Shown in pieces: positions 1-8,905 of a DNA stretch of 64,000 bases. The stretch's first letter is position 1, and each line of letters starts with the position of its first letter. Below the pieces are notes generated by a model. That model was not told the DNA's origin. It saw only the letters and a list, made by a program, of their open reading frames with translations, and did not search any database. The stretch is taken from assembly GCF_007989805.1 (NCBI RefSeq), contig NZ_BJUB01000002.1:372001-436000 (forward strand), written 5' to 3'. The stretch is from Cellulomonas xylanilytica (GTDB lineage Bacteria > Actinomycetota > Actinomycetes > Actinomycetales > Cellulomonadaceae). Made by a program: the position numbers and the translations under genes.

Positions 1-469
1 CGGGCTGACCCTGCACTCCCACGACCTGCCCTACACCCACCCCGGATCCGACGGCCTCCAGCAGGTCACCTGCTTCGCCGGGTCCGACGACAACGACCGG
101 TGGCTGCTGGTCGGGACCGCCGGCACACCCGCCGGCACCGACCTGCACGACGGGTCGGTCGTCCGCCTGCGGCACGTCTCCACCGGCCGGTGGCTCCGCA
201 GCACCGCCGGGGTGCGGTCACCGCTCTCGCAGCAGCAGCAGGTCAGCGCCTCGGACACGGCCGACGCCTCCGCGGACTGGCGGGTCGAGGTCGTCGACGC
301 CCGGCCGTGGACCGCCGGCGCCCGGGTCCGCCTGGTGCACGTCGCGACGGACACGGCTCTGCACTCCCACCGGGCGTCCGACCCGCGGCTCACCGCCGGT
401 CAGCAGGAGGTCACCGGCTTCCGCAAGCGCGACGTCAACGACTGGTGGACGGTCCTCGAGCTGAGCTAG
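1..469 (+). CDS. MIR-domain protein, C-terminal part (5' end outside window)
   Basis: The reading frame is open from base 2 to a TAG at 467-469, about 155 residues. It shows three repeats of the MIR type: LHSHDLPYTHPG followed by QQVTCF, then GSVVRLRHVSTGRWL, then RVRLVHVATDTALHSH followed by QQEVTGF. MIR motifs form beta-trefoils and occur in protein O-mannosyltransferases, SDF2 and ryanodine/IP3 receptors. In actinobacteria they are also found in secreted or membrane proteins of unknown role. The upstream part, which would show whether a mannosyltransferase or another enzyme domain is attached, is cut off. The stop overlaps that of the convergent serine hydrolase within a CTAG palindrome. 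Confidence 0.7.
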   Translation, partial: GLTLHSHDLPYTHPGSDGLQQVTCFAGSDDNDRWLLVGTAGTPAGTDLHDGSVVRLRHVSTGRWLRSTAGVRSPLSQQQQVSASDTADASADWRVEVVDARPWTAGARVRLVHVATDTALHSHRASDPRLTAGQQEVTGFRKRDVNDWWTVLELS

Positions 470-1917
470 CCCACCCAGACCTCCTCGGCCGGCACGACGC
501 TGCCGACCAGCGTCGGGAAGGCCGTCGGCCCGAACGCCACGTTGAACCCGCCGTCGACCACGACGTCGTCGTCGGTGACCGTCGCCGTGAGCGTCACGAC
601 GAACGGCGACTCGACGAACCGGGCGGTCAGCACGTAGGTGTCGGGCGTCGTCCACGCGCCGCTGACCAGCACGTCCTCCGGGATGCGGCGGCGCGCGGTC
701 GTCCGGGTCAGCACCGGTTCGGCGTGCCCGACCGAGACGATCACGGTCTCCTCCTCGTGGTCGACCGTCAGTCGGTCGTGCCCGTCGGCCGTCTCGAGGA
801 CGGCGTTGCGGATGCCGAGGGTGTTCGGCTCGAACGTGATGGTCCGGCCGTGCAGACGACTGCCCGTGGGAGAGGTCGGAGCGCCGTGCGGGGGGTCGAG
901 ACGCAGCGTCCCCAGCCGGTCCGCCAGCAGGCGCCGACCGTCGGGGTCCTCCGGGAGCGGAGCCTCGGACAAGCCGGGCAGCAGGTGCTCCCAGACGAGC
1001 GCGAGCTGGCCGTGCATGTCGCCGACCCCCGACGTCGTCACGACCACGACGTCCTGCTCGGGCAGCACCACGCAGAACTGGCCGAAGGCGCCGTCGCCCC
1101 GGTAGCTGCCGTGCCGCCCGCGCCAGAACTGGTAGCCGTAGCCCTGCGCCCAGTCGATGTCCGGGTTGGTGTCGTTGGGCACCTGAGCGCGCGTCGCCTC
1201 GCCCACCCAGCCCTCGGGGAGCACCCGGCTCCCGTCCCAGATCCCGTCCTGCAGGTACAGCTGGCCGAACACCGCGATGTCCTCGGTGGTCGCCGACATC
1301 CCGGTGCCCCCGGCGTCGACCCCCGTCGGCGACTGCAGCCACGTCGCCCCCTCGATGCCGAGCGGCTCGAGCAGCCGCGGGCCGAGGTAGTCGAGCAGAC
1401 GCTGGCCGGTCACCTTCTGCACCAGGGCCGCGAGCATGTGCGTGCCCGCCGTGTTGTAGACGAAGAACGTGCCGGGCTCGTGCTCCACGGGCTCCGCCAG
1501 GAACGCCCGCACCCAGTCGCCCGTCGCGTTCACCCGCTGGGTGGGGTCGTCCGCGTGCCCCGTGGTCATCGTCAGCAGGTCCCTGACCCGCATCCGCCGC
1601 AGGTTCTCGTCCGGGTCAGCCGGTGCCTCGTCGGCGAAGTGGTCGAGGACGAGGTCGTCCACGCCGACCAGGCCCTCGGTGACCGCGAACCCGACTGCCG
1701 TGGACGTGAAGCTCTTGCTCAGGGAGTACAGCTCGTGCAGCCGCTCGGGCCCGAACGGCGCCGACCACCCCTCCGCGACGACCGACCCGCGCCGCACCAC
1801 CATCACCGAGTGCAGCTCCGGCCAGCCGTCGAGGGCCTCGACCAGCCGCAGGAGCGCCCGCGGGTCGACCCCCTGCTCCTCCGGGGTGGACCGTGGCAGG
1901 CGTCGTCGTCCAGGCAT
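466..1917 (-). CDS. serine hydrolase, beta-lactamase/esterase fold (class C-like)
   Basis: A 483-residue cytoplasmic protein of the beta-lactamase-related family (PF00144), which covers class C beta-lactamases, D-aminopeptidases and EstB-type esterases. The active-site motif SLSK gives Ser65 and Lys68, and YNTAG gives the YxN-like Tyr154. A C-terminal beta-rich region of about 150 residues follows the catalytic domain, as in many esterase members. No signal peptide is seen, which argues against a periplasmic antibiotic-degrading role. I chose the ATG at 1917, which opens MPGRRRLPRSTPEEQG; an in-frame GTG at 1944 would add nine residues that look unrelated. The substrate cannot be told from sequence. 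Confidence 0.85.
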   Translation of the reverse strand: MPGRRRLPRSTPEEQGVDPRALLRLVEALDGWPELHSVMVVRRGSVVAEGWSAPFGPERLHELYSLSKSFTSTAVGFAVTEGLVGVDDLVLDHFADEAPADPDENLRRMRVRDLLTMTTGHADDPTQRVNATGDWVRAFLAEPVEHEPGTFFVYNTAGTHMLAALVQKVTGQRLLDYLGPRLLEPLGIEGATWLQSPTGVDAGGTGMSATTEDIAVFGQLYLQDGIWDGSRVLPEGWVGEATRAQVPNDTNPDIDWAQGYGYQFWRGRHGSYRGDGAFGQFCVVLPEQDVVVVTTSGVGDMHGQLALVWEHLLPGLSEAPLPEDPDGRRLLADRLGTLRLDPPHGAPTSPTGSRLHGRTITFEPNTLGIRNAVLETADGHDRLTVDHEEETVIVSVGHAEPVLTRTTARRRIPEDVLVSGAWTTPDTYVLTARFVESPFVVTLTATVTDDDVVVDGGFNVAFGPTAFPTLVGSVVPAEEVWVG

Positions 1918-1981
1918 GCACCCACCCTGCCATCCGCCTCCCACCCCCGCCCCACCAGCCCCGCGCCGCGCGCCACCGCCG

Positions 1982-2141
1982 CGAGCTCGTCACTCGGCGC
2001 CGAGCTCGTCAGCTGCAACGGACGAGTTCGGCTGCAATGGACGAGTTCGGCTGCACATGACGAGCTCGGCTGCGAGCGGCGCGCCAGGCTGCCGGCAACC
2101 AGTACGGCGGCAATCGACGCGTTCGGCAGTGACGAGCTCGA
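1982..2141. repeat. tandem 19-bp repeats with inverted partners
   Basis: Three direct copies of a 19-bp unit start at 2021, 2040 and 2059, each opening GACGAGYTCGGCTGC. Two reverse-oriented cores (GAGCTCGTCA) lie just before them at about 1984 and 2003, and another forward core (TGACGAGCTCG) lies near 2130. The patch sits between the start of the serine hydrolase gene and the 3' end of clpC. No gene is visible in 1918-2239 apart from this patch and the clpC terminator. Confidence 0.75.
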
Positions 2142-2186
2142 CGCACCACGCGCTCGTCCCGGGCGCAGGTCTCCGCGCGCCCGGAC

Positions 2187-2227
2187 GCGACGAACGCCCC
2201 GGTCCACTGGGCCGGGGCGTTCGTCGC
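2187..2227 (-). terminator. clpC terminator hairpin
   Basis: A perfect 16-bp stem (2187-2202 with 2212-2227, arm GCGACGAACGCCCCGG) closes a 9-base loop, 12 bases past the clpC stop codon. There is no long U-tract, which is usual for actinobacterial terminators. Confidence 0.85.
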
Positions 2228-2239
2228 GTGCTGTGCGGG

Positions 2240-4825
2240 TCAGCCCACCTGGGGCAGGGTGCCCGTGCCGCCGTCGCTGATGGTCGGGCCCGCCGCGGGC
2301 AGGTCGGTGCCCGAGCTCGGCGTGCCGTACGACGACGCCGCGCCGACCGCGACCGGCTCCGCGGGGTGCGCCCCACGGGGGACGCCCCGGAAGATGAACT
2401 CCCCGAGCAGACCCTCGCCCTCGGCGTCCACGATCACCTTCTGGCCGGCCTTGAGCTCGCCGAACAGGATCTTCTCGGACAGTGCGTCCTCGATGTCCCG
2501 CTGGATGGCCCGGCGCAGCGGCCGAGCACCCAGGACCGGGTCGTAACCCTTCTCCGACAGCAGCTTCTTGGCCGCGGACGTGATCTCGATGTCCATGTCC
2601 TTGTCCCGCAGACGCTTGGCCAGCTTGGCGACCATGAGGTCGACGATCTGGAAGATCTCCGGCTGGGACAGCTGCGGGAACACGACCACGTCGTCCACGC
2701 GGTTGAGGAACTCAGGCCGGAAGTGCTGCTTGAGCTCGTCGTTGACCTTGGACTTCATGCGCTCGTACGACGTCGACAGGTCCCCGCCGGCCTGGAAGCC
2801 GGTCATGAGGCCCTTGGCGATGTCCCGGGTGCCGAGGTTCGTGGTCATGATGATGACGGTGTTCTTGAAGTCGACCACCCGGCCCTGCGAGTCGGTCAGG
2901 CGACCGTCCTCGAGGATCTGCAGCAGCGAGTTGAAAATGTCCGCGTGCGCCTTCTCGACCTCGTCGAAGAGGACCACCGAGAACGGCTTGCGACGGACCT
3001 TCTCCGTGAGCTGACCGCCCTCGTCGTACCCGACGTAGCCGGGGGGCGAGCCGAACAGCCGCGAGACCGTGTGCTTCTCCGAGAACTCGGACATGTCGAG
3101 CTGGATCAGCGCGTCCTCGTCGCCGAAGAGGAACTCCGCGAGCGCCTTGGCCAGCTCGGTCTTCCCGACGCCCGTGGGGCCGGCGAAGATGAACGACCCA
3201 CCGGGACGCTTCGGGTCCTTGAGGCCCGCACGCGTACGACGGATGGCCTGCGAGAGCGCCTTGATGGCGGCGTCCTGGCCGACGACCCGCTTGTGCAGGT
3301 TCTCCTCCATGTGGAGCAGGCGGCTGGACTCCTCCTCGGTGAGCTTGAACACCGGGATGCCCGTGGCGATGGCCAGCACCTCGGCGATGAGCTCCTCGTC
3401 GACCTCCGCGACCGCGTCGAGGTCGCCGGACTTCCAGGCCTTCTCCTTCTCCACGCGCTTGAGACCGAGCTGCTTCTCGGCGTCGCGGAGACGGGCTGCC
3501 TTCTCGAAGTCCTGCTCGTCGATCGCCGACTCCTTGTCGCGGCGCGTCTCGGCGATCTGCTCGTCGAGCTCGCGCAGCTCCGGGGGAGCCGTCATGCGGC
3601 GGATGCGCAGGCGGGCGCCGGCCTCGTCGACCAGGTCGATCGCCTTGTCCGGCAGGTACCGGTCGTTGACGTACCGGTCCGCCAGGGTGGCGGCGGCGAC
3701 CAGCGCGGCGTCCGTGATGGACACGCGGTGGTGCGCCTCGTACCGGTCGCGCAGACCCTTGAGGATCTCGATCGCGTGCTGCAGGTTGGGCTCGGCCACC
3801 TGGATCGGCTGGAAGCGACGCTCCAGGGCCGGGTCCTTCTCGACGTACTTGCGGTACTCGTCGAGCGTGGTGGCACCGATGGTCTGCAGCTCGCCGCGCG
3901 CCAGCATCGGCTTGAGGATGCTCGCGGCGTCGATGGCGCCCTCGGCGGCACCTGCCCCGACGAGGGTGTGGATCTCGTCGATGAACAGGATGATGTCGCC
4001 GCGGGTGCGGATCTCCTTGAGCACCTTCTTCAGGCGCTCCTCGAAGTCACCGCGGTAGCGGGAACCCGCCACGAGCGCGCCCAGGTCCAGCGTGTAGAGC
4101 TGCTTGTCCTTGAGCGTCTCGGGCACGTCGCCGCGCACGATGTCCTGCGCGAGGCCCTCGACGACGGCGGTCTTGCCGACGCCGGGCTCCCCGATGAGGA
4201 CGGGGTTGTTCTTGGTGCGGCGGGACAGCACCTGCATGACCCGCTCGATCTCCTTCTCGCGCCCGATGACCGGGTCGAGCTTGCCGTCGCGCGCAGCCTG
4301 CGTGAGGTTGCGGCCGAACTGGTCGAGGACGGCGCTGCCCGAGGGCTGCCCCTCCTGCGGACCGCCGGCGGCGACGGGCTCCTTGCCCTGGTAGCCGGAG
4401 ACGAGCTGGATGACCTGCTGGCGCACGCGGTTCAGGTCCGCGCCCAGCTTGTTGAGGACCTGGGCGGCGACGCCCTCGCCCTCACGGATGAGGCCCAGCA
4501 GGATGTGCTCGGTCCCGATGTAGTTGTGTCCCAGCTGGAGCGCCTCGCGCAGCGACAGCTCGAGGACCTTCTTGGCGCGCGGGGTGAAGGGGATGTGGCC
4601 CGACGGAGCCTGCTGGCCCTCGCCGATGATCTCCTGCACCTGGGCGCGGACGGCCTCGAGCGAGATGCCGAGCGACTCCAGAGCCTTGGCGGCGACACCC
4701 TCACCCTCGTGGATCAGGCCCAGGAGGATGTGCTCCGTCCCGATGTAGTTGTGGTTGAGCATCCGTGCCTCTTCTTGGGCAAGGACGACCACGCGACGGG
4801 CTCGGTCCGTGAATCTCTCGAACAT
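2240..4825 (-). CDS. clpC: ATP-dependent Clp protease ATP-binding subunit ClpC
   Basis: An 861-residue Hsp100 AAA+ unfoldase that feeds substrates to ClpP in the cytoplasm. Order of domains: Clp_N with two repeats containing [13 protein letters not shown]; first AAA+ module (Walker A GEPGVGKT, Walker B ILFIDEIH) from about residue 170; a coiled-coil M/UVR segment ([17 protein letters not shown]); second AAA+ module ([19 protein letters not shown]); C-terminal small domain and a Gly/Ser/Pro-rich tail. The start at 4825 gives the family N-terminus [10 protein letters not shown] and has GTGAGGA six bases upstream; a GTG two codons earlier is unlikely. A ClgR-like site and a -10 lie upstream, and a strong hairpin follows. 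Confidence 0.98.
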   Translation of the reverse strand: MFERFTDRARRVVVLAQEEARMLNHNYIGTEHILLGLIHEGEGVAAKALESLGISLEAVRAQVQEIIGEGQQAPSGHIPFTPRAKKVLELSLREALQLGHNYIGTEHILLGLIREGEGVAAQVLNKLGADLNRVRQQVIQLVSGYQGKEPVAAGGPQEGQPSGSAVLDQFGRNLTQAARDGKLDPVIGREKEIERVMQVLSRRTKNNPVLIGEPGVGKTAVVEGLAQDIVRGDVPETLKDKQLYTLDLGALVAGSRYRGDFEERLKKVLKEIRTRGDIILFIDEIHTLVGAGAAEGAIDAASILKPMLARGELQTIGATTLDEYRKYVEKDPALERRFQPIQVAEPNLQHAIEILKGLRDRYEAHHRVSITDAALVAAATLADRYVNDRYLPDKAIDLVDEAGARLRIRRMTAPPELRELDEQIAETRRDKESAIDEQDFEKAARLRDAEKQLGLKRVEKEKAWKSGDLDAVAEVDEELIAEVLAIATGIPVFKLTEEESSRLLHMEENLHKRVVGQDAAIKALSQAIRRTRAGLKDPKRPGGSFIFAGPTGVGKTELAKALAEFLFGDEDALIQLDMSEFSEKHTVSRLFGSPPGYVGYDEGGQLTEKVRRKPFSVVLFDEVEKAHADIFNSLLQILEDGRLTDSQGRVVDFKNTVIIMTTNLGTRDIAKGLMTGFQAGGDLSTSYERMKSKVNDELKQHFRPEFLNRVDDVVVFPQLSQPEIFQIVDLMVAKLAKRLRDKDMDIEITSAAKKLLSEKGYDPVLGARPLRRAIQRDIEDALSEKILFGELKAGQKVIVDAEGEGLLGEFIFRGVPRGAHPAEPVAVGAASSYGTPSSGTDLPAAGPTISDGGTGTLPQVG

Positions 4826-4897
4826 GTGCACTCCTCACGAGCTGCGTGCCGGCTCCCCTGGCTGGCGCACCGGGGGTCGACGGGGCGGCGTTGTTCG

Positions 4898-4949
4898 ATG
4901 CTAACTGCGGGGTGGTGCCTGGACTGCCCGTGTTCGCCGCAGGCGTGAC
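4898..4949 (-). promoter_or_regulatory. candidate clpC promoter with ClgR-like operator
   Basis: On the minus strand a -10 hexamer TAGCAT lies at 4903-4898. A near-palindrome reading GTTCGCCGCAGGCGTGAC on the plus strand lies at 4932-4949. It resembles the ClgR box (CGCY, five bases, GCG) with one departure from the published consensus as I recall it. Its centre falls about 45-55 bases upstream of the expected transcription start, the usual place for this activator of clp genes. No good -35 is visible, consistent with an activated promoter. The rest of the 284-base gap between the two genes shows nothing else. Confidence 0.45.
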
Positions 4950-5109
4950 GACCGCCCCGGTTGCCCGGGGTCATGGATCGCCCGGGCACCCGGGTCTAGC
5001 GTCGATGAGCACCGAGAGGGCATCCGGGCGCGCAGGGGCGACCATGCCGCTGCCCCGAGCAGACCCGACACGCACGAGTCCCGAGAAAGTTGTCGAGGGG
5101 AGGGGTCCC

Positions 5110-6102
5110 ATGGGTCCCCGACGAGCTCTTGTCCTGCTGTCCACCGTCCTGCTGCTGGTGCTGACACCGTCCGCGGCGTCTGCGCACCGACCCCCACCGA
5201 CGCCGGAGGTGAGGCTGCTGACCAGCGACCTGTCCGGCGCCTGGGGAAGCGCGGTCGGGCCGGACGGCGCGCTGTACGTCACCGAGCCGGTGGTCGGTGA
5301 GGTCTCGCGGATCGACCCGCGCACCGGTGAGGTGACCGTCGTCGCGTCCGGTCTGCCCACGACGCCGCTGGGGGGAGGCGCCTACGACGTGGCCTTCGTG
5401 CGCGGCACGGCGTACGTGCTGGTCGGCTTCGCCACCGAGGACGTCCAGGGCGCCCCCGGGACGGTCAACGGCATCTACCGGGTCGACGGCCCGAGCAGCT
5501 TCACAGTGATCGCCGACCTCAGTGCCTTCGTCGTGGCGAACCCGCCGACCACGGACTTCTTCGTCGCGACCGGGGTGCAGTTCGCGTTCGAGCCGTACAA
5601 GGGTGGGTTCCTCGTCACCGACGGCCACCACAACCGGGTCTACCGGGTGGGTCTCGACGGGTCGGTCGCGGTGCAGATCGCGTTCGGGAACATCGTGCCG
5701 ACGGGGATGGCCGTCCACGGCCGGACGGTGTTCATGGCTCAGGCCGGGCCGGTCCCGCACCTTCCCGCGGACGGCAAGGTCGTCGCGTTCGGGCCGTGGT
5801 CCACGACGGCGACGACCGTCGCGTCGGGGGCACCGCTGATGGTCGACGTCAAGCTCGGTCGCGGGCACCAGCTGTACGCGCTGGCCCAGGGTGTCTGGCC
5901 GCTGGGTGGCCCTGAGGGGTCCCCCGCCGCACCCGACACCGGACAGCTCCTCGCGGTCGGCCGGCACGGTTCGCTCGAGGTCGTCGCCGACGGGTTGGAC
6001 CAGCCGGTGTCGTTCCAGGTGATTCGCGGCAAGGCGTACGTGGTCACGCTCGGCGGGGAGGTGTGGACGGTCGACCTCGAACGGAAGCACGGTCACCGCT
6101 GA
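5110..6102 (+). CDS. secreted ScyD/ScyE-like beta-propeller protein
   Basis: A 330-residue protein with an N-terminal signal peptide (MGPRRALVLLSTVLLLVLT, likely cleaved after ASA-H). The mature part has NHL/SMP-30-like propeller repeats such as WGSAVGPDGALYVTEP, GEVSRIDPRTGEVTVVASG and GNIVPTGMAVHGRTVF. Actinobacterial proteins of this type are named ScyD/ScyE family after cyanobacterial scytonemin-cluster genes, but no enzymatic role is established in actinobacteria. The ATG at 5110 was chosen because the signal peptide starts there and GAGGGGAGGGG stands just upstream. It is divergent from clpC and followed by its own hairpin terminator. Confidence 0.75.
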   Translation: MGPRRALVLLSTVLLLVLTPSAASAHRPPPTPEVRLLTSDLSGAWGSAVGPDGALYVTEPVVGEVSRIDPRTGEVTVVASGLPTTPLGGGAYDVAFVRGTAYVLVGFATEDVQGAPGTVNGIYRVDGPSSFTVIADLSAFVVANPPTTDFFVATGVQFAFEPYKGGFLVTDGHHNRVYRVGLDGSVAVQIAFGNIVPTGMAVHGRTVFMAQAGPVPHLPADGKVVAFGPWSTTATTVASGAPLMVDVKLGRGHQLYALAQGVWPLGGPEGSPAAPDTGQLLAVGRHGSLEVVADGLDQPVSFQVIRGKAYVVTLGGEVWTVDLERKHGHR

Positions 6103-6109
6103 CACACGG

Positions 6110-6143
6110 ACGGGAGGTCGGGCGGAGCGGCCCGGCCTCCCGT
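6110..6143 (+). terminator. hairpin terminator after the propeller gene
   Basis: A 14-bp stem (6110-6123 with 6130-6143, arm ACGGGAGGTCGGGC, one G-U pair) with a 6-base loop starts eight bases after the stop codon. Confidence 0.8.
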
Positions 6144-6316
6144 TCCGCCGACCTGCTGATCCGTGCGACGCAGGTGTGCCCGTGGCCGTGCCCGCAGCCG
6201 TGGCCGGTGAGGTCACGGCGCCATGGCGATGACTGCGGTCACGGGCGTCGGCATGCTGTTCCTACGCAGCCCGGACGGCACCTCGCCCGCCGCGGCCGGC
6301 TGAGAAGATCGTTCTT

Positions 6317-7123
6317 GTGGAACCTCCCCTCTTCGACACCGTCCCCGACATCCGGCTGATCGCGGTGGACATGGACGGCTCGCTGCTGGACGACGAGAAG
6401 CGGATCCACGACGACTTCTGGCCGCTGCTGGACGAGCTGGCCGGCCGCGGCATCCTGCTCTGCCCGGCGAGCGGCCGGCAGTACGCGACGCTGCACCGCC
6501 AGCTGGGCCGGGACGAGCTGGTCTACATCGCGGAGAACGGCTCGTACGTGGTGCAGCACGGCGACGAGCTCAGCGTCGACGCGCTGGACCTGGGCACCGC
6601 GCGCGACGTCGTGGCCACGGTCCGCTCGGCGACCCACCTCGACCTGGGCACGGTGCTGTGCGGCAAGCGGTCGGCGTACGTGGAGCGGACGGACGACGCC
6701 TTCCTCGACCAGGCGCGCCCGTACTACGCGAGGCTCGCGGTGGTCGACGACCTGACCACGGTCGAGGACGAGGTGCTCAAGGTCGCGGTCTACGACTTCG
6801 GCGCGGCCGCGACGGGAGCCGGTCCGCTGCTGCAGCGGTTCGACGCCCTGGTGTCGGGCGAGCACTGGGTCGACGTCATGAGCCCGACGGCCGACAAGGG
6901 GCACGCCCTGCGCGCGGTCCAGGAGGCGCTCGGGATCACCGCCGACCAGACGATGGCGTTCGGCGACTACTTCAACGACGTCGGCATGCTGGACGCGGCG
7001 TCGTTCTCGTTCGCGATGGACAACGCGCACCCCGAGGTCCGGGCGCACGCACGGTTCGTCGCACCCTCGAACAACGCCAACGGCGTGGTCCGCACCATCC
7101 GCTCGGTCCTCGGTCTCGCCTGA
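6317..7123 (+). CDS. HAD-superfamily hydrolase, Cof type
   Basis: A 268-residue cytosolic phosphatase of the Cof/YidA (HAD-IIB) group, which act on sugar phosphates, nucleotides or cofactors. Motif I is VDMDGSLLDD with the nucleophile Asp; motif II lies around LCPASGRQ; the conserved Lys is in the TADKGHAL segment; motif III is FGDYFNDVGML. The C2-type cap sits between motifs II and III. Translation starts at a GTG at 6317. The last base of the TGA is shared with the ATG of the next gene, so the two are probably co-translated. Substrate unknown. Confidence 0.88.
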   Translation: MEPPLFDTVPDIRLIAVDMDGSLLDDEKRIHDDFWPLLDELAGRGILLCPASGRQYATLHRQLGRDELVYIAENGSYVVQHGDELSVDALDLGTARDVVATVRSATHLDLGTVLCGKRSAYVERTDDAFLDQARPYYARLAVVDDLTTVEDEVLKVAVYDFGAAATGAGPLLQRFDALVSGEHWVDVMSPTADKGHALRAVQEALGITADQTMAFGDYFNDVGMLDAASFSFAMDNAHPEVRAHARFVAPSNNANGVVRTIRSVLGLA

Positions 7124-7650
7124 TGGTCGCCGGCCTGCTGCTGACCCCCGGCTTCGGCGGGAGCCGCGACGGCGCGCCGCTCGTCGCCGTCGAGAAGGCC
7201 GTGGCGCCGCTGCCGGTGCTCCGGCTCGACCTGCCGAAGACCGCGGCCCCGGCGATCGCGGAGGTCCGGGCGCAGGCCGAGGCGTTCGCGGAGTCGCTGG
7301 GGGTCGGCACGGACGCCCTGGTGCTCGGCGGCCGCTCGTTCGGCGGACGGATGTGCTCGATGGCCGTCGCCGCGGGCCTGCCGGCTGCCGGTCTGGTCCT
7401 GCTCTCCTACCCGCTGCACCCGCCGGGTCGCCCCGACACCCTCCGCATCGCGCACCTGCCGGACATCCGGGTGCCGCTCCTGGCCGTCTCCGGCTCGACC
7501 GACCCGTTCGGCTCCCCGGACGAGCTGACCGCCCACCTCGCCGCGGTCCCCGGCCCGGTCACGACCGTCTTCCTGCCCGGCCCGCACCTGCCGACGAGCG
7601 CCGCCGCGGTCGCCGACGCGGTCCGCGACTGGATCACCACGCTCGGCTGA
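7123..7650 (+). CDS. alpha/beta-hydrolase, KANL3/Tex30-like
   Basis: A 175-residue compact alpha/beta-hydrolase. The nucleophile elbow is GGRSFGGR, the acid is in SGSTDPFG and the catalytic His in PGPHLPTS. Length and the GRSFGGRMCSMA signature fit the KANL3/Tex30-type hydrolase-like family (dienelactone hydrolase relatives), many of which have no assigned substrate. The start ATG overlaps the HAD gene stop (TGATG), and a short space leads to the aminotransferase, so the three are probably one transcript. Confidence 0.75.
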   Translation: MVAGLLLTPGFGGSRDGAPLVAVEKAVAPLPVLRLDLPKTAAPAIAEVRAQAEAFAESLGVGTDALVLGGRSFGGRMCSMAVAAGLPAAGLVLLSYPLHPPGRPDTLRIAHLPDIRVPLLAVSGSTDPFGSPDELTAHLAAVPGPVTTVFLPGPHLPTSAAAVADAVRDWITTLG

Positions 7651-7686
7651 CGCCGGGTCACGGACGGGTGCGAGACGATCGACCCC

Positions 7687-8739
7687 ATGGACCCGCTCGA
7701 CACGCTGCGCGCCGCCTTCTCCCCCGTGCCCGGCTACCTCGACGCCGCCACGTGCGGGCTGCCGGCCCGAGCGACCGCGGAGGCGATGCACGCGGCGCTC
7801 GACACGTGGCAGGCGGGCCGGGCGGACCTCGCGGTGTATGACGAGGCCGTCACGGCGTCGCGCGCGGCGTACGCGCGGCTGGTCGGGGTGGACCCGACGT
7901 GGGTGGCGGTCGGCTCGCAGGCGTCGGTGCTGGTAGGGGTGGTCGCGGCGAGCGTGCCGGACAGTGCCGAGGTCCTGACGGTCGACGGCGACTTCGCGTC
8001 GGTCGTGTTCCCGTTCCTGGCGCACGCGGACCGCGGGGTGACGGTCCGGACCGTGCCGCTGGAGTCCCTGGCCGACGAGATCCGGCCGTCGACCGACGTC
8101 GTCGCGTTCTCGCTGGTGCAGTCGGTGGACGGACGCGTGGCCGACGTCGAGGCTGTCCGCGCGGCGGCCACCGCGGCCGGGTGCCTGACGGTCTGCGACG
8201 TCACGCAGGCGGCGGGCTGGTTCCCGGTGGACGCGGCCCTGTTCGACGTGACGGTGTGCTCGTCGTACAAGTGGCTGTCCGCCCCGCGCGGCACCGCCTT
8301 CCAGACCGTCCGGCCCGAGGTGCTGGACCGGCTGCGTCCGACGAGCGCAGGCTGGTACGCGGGCCACGAGATCTGGTCGTCGGTGTACGGCCCGCGGATG
8401 GCACTGGCGACGGACGCGAGGCGCCTCGACGTCTCCCCCGCGTGGCTGTGCTGGGTGGGGACGGTGCCCGCGCTCGAGCTGTTCGCGGCTGCGCCGGTCC
8501 ACGACGTCCACCGGTACACGGTCGGGCTCGCCGACGCGTTCCGGGCGGGCGTCGGCCTGCCACCGGGCGGCAGCGCGATCGTCCGGCTGCCCGACGACCC
8601 GGCGGGCTCCCGGCGCGCGCTGCTCGCGGCGCAGGGCACCCGTGCGGCCGGTCGAGGAGGCGGCGTCCGCCTGGCGTTCCACGTCTGGAACGACGCCGCC
8701 GACGTCGACCGTGCGGTGGCCACCCTGAGTGCTACCTGA
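7687..8739 (+). CDS. class V aminotransferase-fold PLP enzyme
   Basis: A 350-residue PLP-dependent fold-type I protein related to kynureninase and cysteine desulfurase. The Schiff-base lysine is in SSYKWLSAPRG, the PLP-phosphate/Asp region is CDVTQAAGWFPVD, and the N-terminal YLDAATCGLPA is the entry motif of this group. The overall length is shorter than IscS (about 400), with no desulfurase Cys loop seen. It could be a kynureninase-like or isopenicillin-N-epimerase-like enzyme; the reaction is not determinable here. It lies 36 bases after the hydrolase. Confidence 0.8.
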   Translation: MDPLDTLRAAFSPVPGYLDAATCGLPARATAEAMHAALDTWQAGRADLAVYDEAVTASRAAYARLVGVDPTWVAVGSQASVLVGVVAASVPDSAEVLTVDGDFASVVFPFLAHADRGVTVRTVPLESLADEIRPSTDVVAFSLVQSVDGRVADVEAVRAAATAAGCLTVCDVTQAAGWFPVDAALFDVTVCSSYKWLSAPRGTAFQTVRPEVLDRLRPTSAGWYAGHEIWSSVYGPRMALATDARRLDVSPAWLCWVGTVPALELFAAAPVHDVHRYTVGLADAFRAGVGLPPGGSAIVRLPDDPAGSRRALLAAQGTRAAGRGGGVRLAFHVWNDAADVDRAVATLSAT

Positions 8740-8905
8740 GGGCAGCCTGAGGGACGACTCGGGGGTCTCCCCTATATCCCTGTGCCTGACGACGGCGGAA
8801 TCCTAGGGTCGTTCACATATCGGACACGGCTCCCGACGATGTATCTCCCGTCGCGACCGCCGCACCTTCCTGTCGTCGTCGACACCCCTACATGAGGACA
8901 CACCC

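Noticed and set aside
100..2280. A long open frame on the plus strand across the serine hydrolase gene
   Set aside because: It is antisense to a gene with intact catalytic motifs, has Arg/Pro-rich composition and no family resemblance; long antisense frames are common at this GC content.
1469..4948. An 1159-codon plus-strand frame over clpC
   Set aside because: It is a pure antisense shadow of clpC, with Leu/Asp/Val-rich low-information sequence.
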